Positions 5,203-7,933 of a stretch of 7,933 bases of DNA are shown here, in pieces (position 1 is the first letter of the stretch; each line of letters begins with the position of its first letter). The position numbers were made by a program, and so were the translations under genes. This DNA comes from Planctomycetaceae bacterium. GTDB taxonomy: Bacteria; Planctomycetota; Planctomycetia; Pirellulales; Thermoguttaceae. Below the pieces are notes generated by a model, which made no database searches, was not told where the DNA came from, and worked only from the letters and a program-made list of their open reading frames with translations. Location: the NCBI GenBank assembly GCA_003509805.1, contig DOMV01000116.1, forward strand, positions 1 to 7,933, in the 5' to 3' direction.

Positions 5203-7497
5203 TCACAATTCGGGCAGCGAAGCGAGGCGTACATAACGATTGCTGCCGGTCGCCTGCGGGGCCGTGTAGGAAACCGGTCGGGCTGTTGCCGGAATCACGC
5301 CGACGTCGTTGCCTGCAGTCGAACCAACGGCCGGAACGACGGCCCCGATCTTTGCCCCGGTCGTCGCCCCGATCTTTGCCCCGATCGTCGGTTGTGTCGA
5401 TTGTGTCGATTGCGTTTCAATCACTTTGGAATTGGTCGTGGCCGGCAGCCGCGGAGCTTCCATCGGCCGGTTCTCGATCGACGGGGCGGGCGGGATCACT
5501 TCCTGGCCCGGTGCGACCGGAACCGCTTGACGTCCTTCCGGCCAACCGTAGGCCGAACCGTTCTGGAATTGCCGGTACTGCTGACGGCTGACGACGTTCG
5601 GTCGCGTGAAACCGTAGTCCATGTAATGGCCGGCCTGGCGTTTACGCGCTTGTTTGGTCGCGTCGAAATAGGCTTTGTTGGGCCAGGGACCCTCGGAAAG
5701 ACCGACGTTGTTGCATTCGAGCAGGGAGCCCTTGCGGTAATGCAGCGTCATGATCGAAAGATTGTAATCGACCATGGCCCGGTAGTAGTCGGTTTCCGCT
5801 TCGGCAAGCCGACGCAGGGCCTCAAGGACTTGGTCGAGGGTCGTCGTTCCTGCATCGTAGGATGCCCGGACCGCCTGGACTTCCGCTTCGCTCGCGATGC
5901 GGCGGTTCAATTGCGTCCGGCTCTGCGTGTAGTTTTGGCTCAACTCGCGGAACGAATCGGCGATCTGGTGCGACAGTTCGAGTTCCTGCTCCTGCAGGAT
6001 GGCACGGGATTTCGCCAAAAGCAGTTGGGCGTTACGGACACCGGCCAGTTCCTTGCGGAATCCGAACGGAACCGATCCCTGGATTCCGAGCGTCCAGTCG
6101 GCATGGTCGCCGCCGACCAGGTTGCCGTAGGCGTTTTCACGCGACCCCTGCGGTTCGATCAGGTATTCGCCCATGCCGTTCCAACGGTAATTGGCGATCA
6201 GGTCGAACCGGGGCAACAGGAAGTTCTTCGCCGCGATCAGTTGCAACTCCTTGCTTTTGACGTCCCATTTCTGTTTGCGGAGTTCCGGCGAACGGAGCAA
6301 CGCTTCACAGAGGACACTGTCCCAATCGAGTTGCAGCGGGGCGACCGTCGGCTCGTCGATCGGCCGGATCAGGCGACCGTCGGTGGCGGCCAACCCCATG
6401 ATGTACCGGAGCGTATTTTCCGATTTGAACAGGTTGCTCTGGGCAAGTTCCGTCTGGCTGCGGAACGAATAATACGTTTGACGCGACTGCGCTTCCGCTT
6501 GGGCGGTTCCTTTCGAATGGCCCGCGATCAACATCGCGTGAATCTGCTGCCAGGTCTGGAGGGCGCTGTCGCGGCCCGCTTTGACCGACTCCAGATAGTG
6601 GTAAGCGTAGTACAGGTTCCAGTAGGCTTTTTCGACGTCGGCGACAAGGCTTCGGGCATTCATTTCGAAGTCGGCCAGCGACATGTCGGCACTGATCCGG
6701 GCGATCAAGGCTCCGTTGTAGAAGCCCGGCGTCGCTCCCGGCCCGGCAATCCGGTTGAACTGCATTCCGGTCCCCTGGAGCAGCGGCTGGGTGATTCCGG
6801 CTTCGATGTAGGTCGACCAGGACGAGGGCCACTGTTTGTCGGTCGGACCGGTACCCGTCGGAGAATTGTCCCAGTTGTACGTGTTGCCGTTGGTGATGTA
6901 GGTCGTCGCACCGGTGATATTCGTTTTCTGGACCGTGTTGTTGAACTGGAACGTGTCGGTTTGCGAGGAAGGAAGTCCGTAACGGTTGAGCCGTTGGTCG
7001 TTTTTCGTCCAGCCGGCGTAACCGTTGTACTGGGCGTCAAAGACCGAAAGAGCCGCCTCGACGCCGTATCGGGGATCGCTTTCGACGAGCGCCGGATCGT
7101 AAACCGTTCCGACCGAGAGCGGATTTGAGAGCAGCGCGCCCGGCACGCCGGCGACCCCGGCCTTCGAGAAGGAAACGGTATTGAGCGAACGGATCACCTT
7201 GCTGTTTTGCAGGGCGGTCTGAATCGATTCTTCCAGACCGAGATCCCAATAACTTGTCGGATTCGGATTTTGCAGCGTAAACGGCGAGATCGCCCCGCAG
7301 ACTTCCGGCGATGTCGGGACCTCCGCATCGGCGTAATCGATCCGAAGTCCTTTGTCGATATATTGCGAACCGACGTGTCCTTTCGCATTGCCGCCGAGGT
7401 AAAGATGTTGCTGCGGAGAACAGCCGAGGTGGCTGCTCACGCAAACGACCATCAAGACAAAGACCAGTGCGGTCCGGGTTTGCTTGAAAAAACTCAT
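5203..7497 (-). CDS. TolC-family outer-membrane efflux protein, planctomycete type
   Basis: Outer-membrane channel component for efflux or type I secretion; such proteins form trimers bridging outer membrane and periplasm. It has 764 residues against roughly 420-500 for typical TolC. Residues 1-25 form a hydrophobic signal with C26 in SSHLGC, a lipoprotein-like site, although His at -3 is unusual. The conserved block YWDLGLEESIQTALQNSKVIR follows. The first OEP half (about 170-410) includes the strand 'IEAGITQPLLQGTGMQF' and long helices rich in A/E/Q. The second half (about 425-620) includes 'ILQEQELELSHQIADSFREL' and 'YDAGTTTLDQVLEALRRLAEAE'. The rest is a tail: first 'GPWPNKAYFDATKQARKR...YGFTRPNVVSR', then a Pro/Ala/Gly/Thr low-complexity stretch with two in-frame repeats. 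A strong AAGGAAGG (7502-7509) precedes the ATG. No periplasmic adaptor or ABC/RND partner is in the window. The substrate is unknown. Confidence 0.95.
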   Translation of the reverse strand: MSFFKQTRTALVFVLMVVCVSSHLGCSPQQHLYLGGNAKGHVGSQYIDKGLRIDYADAEVPTSPEVCGAISPFTLQNPNPTSYWDLGLEESIQTALQNSKVIRSLNTVSFSKAGVAGVPGALLSNPLSVGTVYDPALVESDPRYGVEAALSVFDAQYNGYAGWTKNDQRLNRYGLPSSQTDTFQFNNTVQKTNITGATTYITNGNTYNWDNSPTGTGPTDKQWPSSWSTYIEAGITQPLLQGTGMQFNRIAGPGATPGFYNGALIARISADMSLADFEMNARSLVADVEKAYWNLYYAYHYLESVKAGRDSALQTWQQIHAMLIAGHSKGTAQAEAQSRQTYYSFRSQTELAQSNLFKSENTLRYIMGLAATDGRLIRPIDEPTVAPLQLDWDSVLCEALLRSPELRKQKWDVKSKELQLIAAKNFLLPRFDLIANYRWNGMGEYLIEPQGSRENAYGNLVGGDHADWTLGIQGSVPFGFRKELAGVRNAQLLLAKSRAILQEQELELSHQIADSFRELSQNYTQSRTQLNRRIASEAEVQAVRASYDAGTTTLDQVLEALRRLAEAETDYYRAMVDYNLSIMTLHYRKGSLLECNNVGLSEGPWPNKAYFDATKQARKRQAGHYMDYGFTRPNVVSRQQYRQFQNGSAYGWPEGRQAVPVAPGQEVIPPAPSIENRPMEAPRLPATTNSKVIETQSTQSTQPTIGAKIGATTGAKIGAVVPAVGSTAGNDVGVIPATARPVSYTAPQATGSNRYVRLASLPEL
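5342..5389 (-). repeat. 24-bp in-frame tandem repeat in the TolC-family tail
   Basis: Two 24-bp units (5342-5365 and 5366-5389) match at 23 of 24 positions and encode TTGAKIGA (residues 712-719) and TIGAKIGA (704-711). Immediately upstream in the coding sense, a 9-bp repeat encodes TQSTQSTQ. High identity suggests a recent duplication. Confidence 0.85.
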
Positions 7498-7587
7498 CGT
7501 GCCTTCCTTGGTTCAAGGAGTTTTCAGGGGAAACTTCCGCCAAAAAACGAATGATTCTCTTTGGTACGAACGATCGATTCTTTTACA

Positions 7588-7628
7588 CGATACAGTAATA
7601 CCCGATACAATTCGTAATTCCTGTATCG
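7588..7628. promoter_or_regulatory. Cluster of three CGATACA sites, outer pair inverted
   Basis: CGATACAG (7588-7595) and its exact inverse CTGTATCG (7621-7628) flank a third copy, CGATACAA (7603-7610). The cluster lies 91-131 bases upstream of the TolC-family start codon, a plausible operator position. Binding by a regulator is inference; the bases are plain to see. Confidence 0.4.
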
Positions 7629-7649
7629 CCTGCGTGATCGGTAAAGTTT

Positions 7650-7689
7650 AACAAAAACGGCGATTTTCAAAAAAAGGAAAACTTTCGCC
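7650..7689 (-). terminator. Terminator-like hairpin upstream of the TolC-family gene
   Basis: On the minus strand GGCGA pairs with TCGCC and TTTTC pairs with GAAAA, with a three-base bulge (AAG) on one side and an eight-base loop; GTTTTTGTT follows at once (7658-7650). It resembles an intrinsic terminator for a minus-strand gene lying beyond the right edge, or an attenuator in a long TolC-family leader. The stem is AT-rich in its upper half, so strength is uncertain. Confidence 0.35.
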
Positions 7690-7933
7690 AGATATCGAGT
7701 CTTTTTTATTTTGCCTATGTCGCCACTCTGCGTGTTCATGGGCAATTTATCCTATCAATTGCTCCTATCGATGTTCCCGGACTATCAGGAGCTTCCGTTC
7801 ATACAAATCGGATCGGTTTAATTGGAAATCCGAAAAATAATGTTTTACCCGAAGCATTCGCTACTATCCTTTCGATAGGAATTATCGTAAATCTCTGCTT
7901 TGTCTACTCCACTTTATACCGAAGCCGGTTGAG

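Larger units (their letters stand above)
7498..7933. other. Gene-free, AT-richer region upstream of the TolC-family gene
   Basis: No credible gene. A 73-codon minus-strand frame (7524-7745) is rich in Lys/Arg/Tyr/Phe, lacks a ribosome binding site and would end only 26 bp from the TolC-family start, so I treat it as chance. The stretch should hold the TolC-family promoter. It contains the CGATACA sites (7588-7628), a terminator-like hairpin (7650-7689) and scattered CTATC words (7751-7878). I see no -35/-10 pair I trust. Confidence 0.55.

Noticed and set aside
4882..7128. Plus-strand open frame of 748 codons, antisense to the TolC-family gene
   Set aside because: It mirrors the codon bias of the real minus-strand gene, is rich in Arg/Gly/Val with no domain pattern, starts inside the heptanucleotide element and has no ribosome binding site.
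7524..7745. Minus-strand frame of 73 codons upstream of the TolC-family gene
   Set aside because: Lys/Arg/Tyr-rich from AT-rich DNA, no ribosome binding site, and it runs through the terminator-like hairpin and the CGATACA sites.

Overview
The window looks like chromosomal DNA from a member of the Planctomycetota. The best support is the large TolC-family protein at 5203-7497. From memory of the family, its sequence matches the planctomycete type of outer-membrane efflux protein: a ...YWDL.LEE.IQTALQNSKVIR.L block near the N-terminus, a 'YDPAL.ESDPRYGVEAALS.FDAQ' block, and a 'GPWP.KAYFDA...Y.DYGFTRP.VVSR' tail. Moderate GC in the genes, wide AT-richer gaps and sparse Shine-Dalgarno motifs fit this. 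I do not assign a genus.

All five genes I can support lie on the minus strand, so the reading order is right to left. At the right end (7498-7933) is a gene-free, AT-richer stretch. It carries a terminator-like hairpin and a cluster of CGATACA sites upstream of the TolC-family gene. The TolC-family gene (5203-7497) follows. A 550-bp gap comes next, holding a 115-bp inverted element built of heptanucleotide repeats (4776-4890) and a perfect dyad (4964-4983). Then come a WYL-domain transcriptional regulator (3516-4652), a 570-bp gap with several short tandem repeats, and an 84-residue unknown protein (2691-2945). A 214-bp gap with a dyad leads to a HEAT-repeat-like protein (878-2476). Its stop codon overlaps the start of hisD (ATGA), the histidinol dehydrogenase gene, which runs off the left edge.

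Only the HEAT-like gene and hisD are clearly one transcription unit. The TolC-family gene, the WYL regulator and the small gene are each separated by hundreds of bases and are probably independent. I see no sign of a prophage, a CRISPR array, a transposase, a tRNA or an rRNA. The most unusual trait is how often short tandem duplications occur, both between genes (units of 11, 13, 15, 15 and 19 bp) and in the C-terminal tails of two proteins (units of 12 and 24 bp, always in frame). I did not find a clear new multi-gene system. The repeat elements, the HEAT/hisD coupling and the small orphan protein are the best leads.
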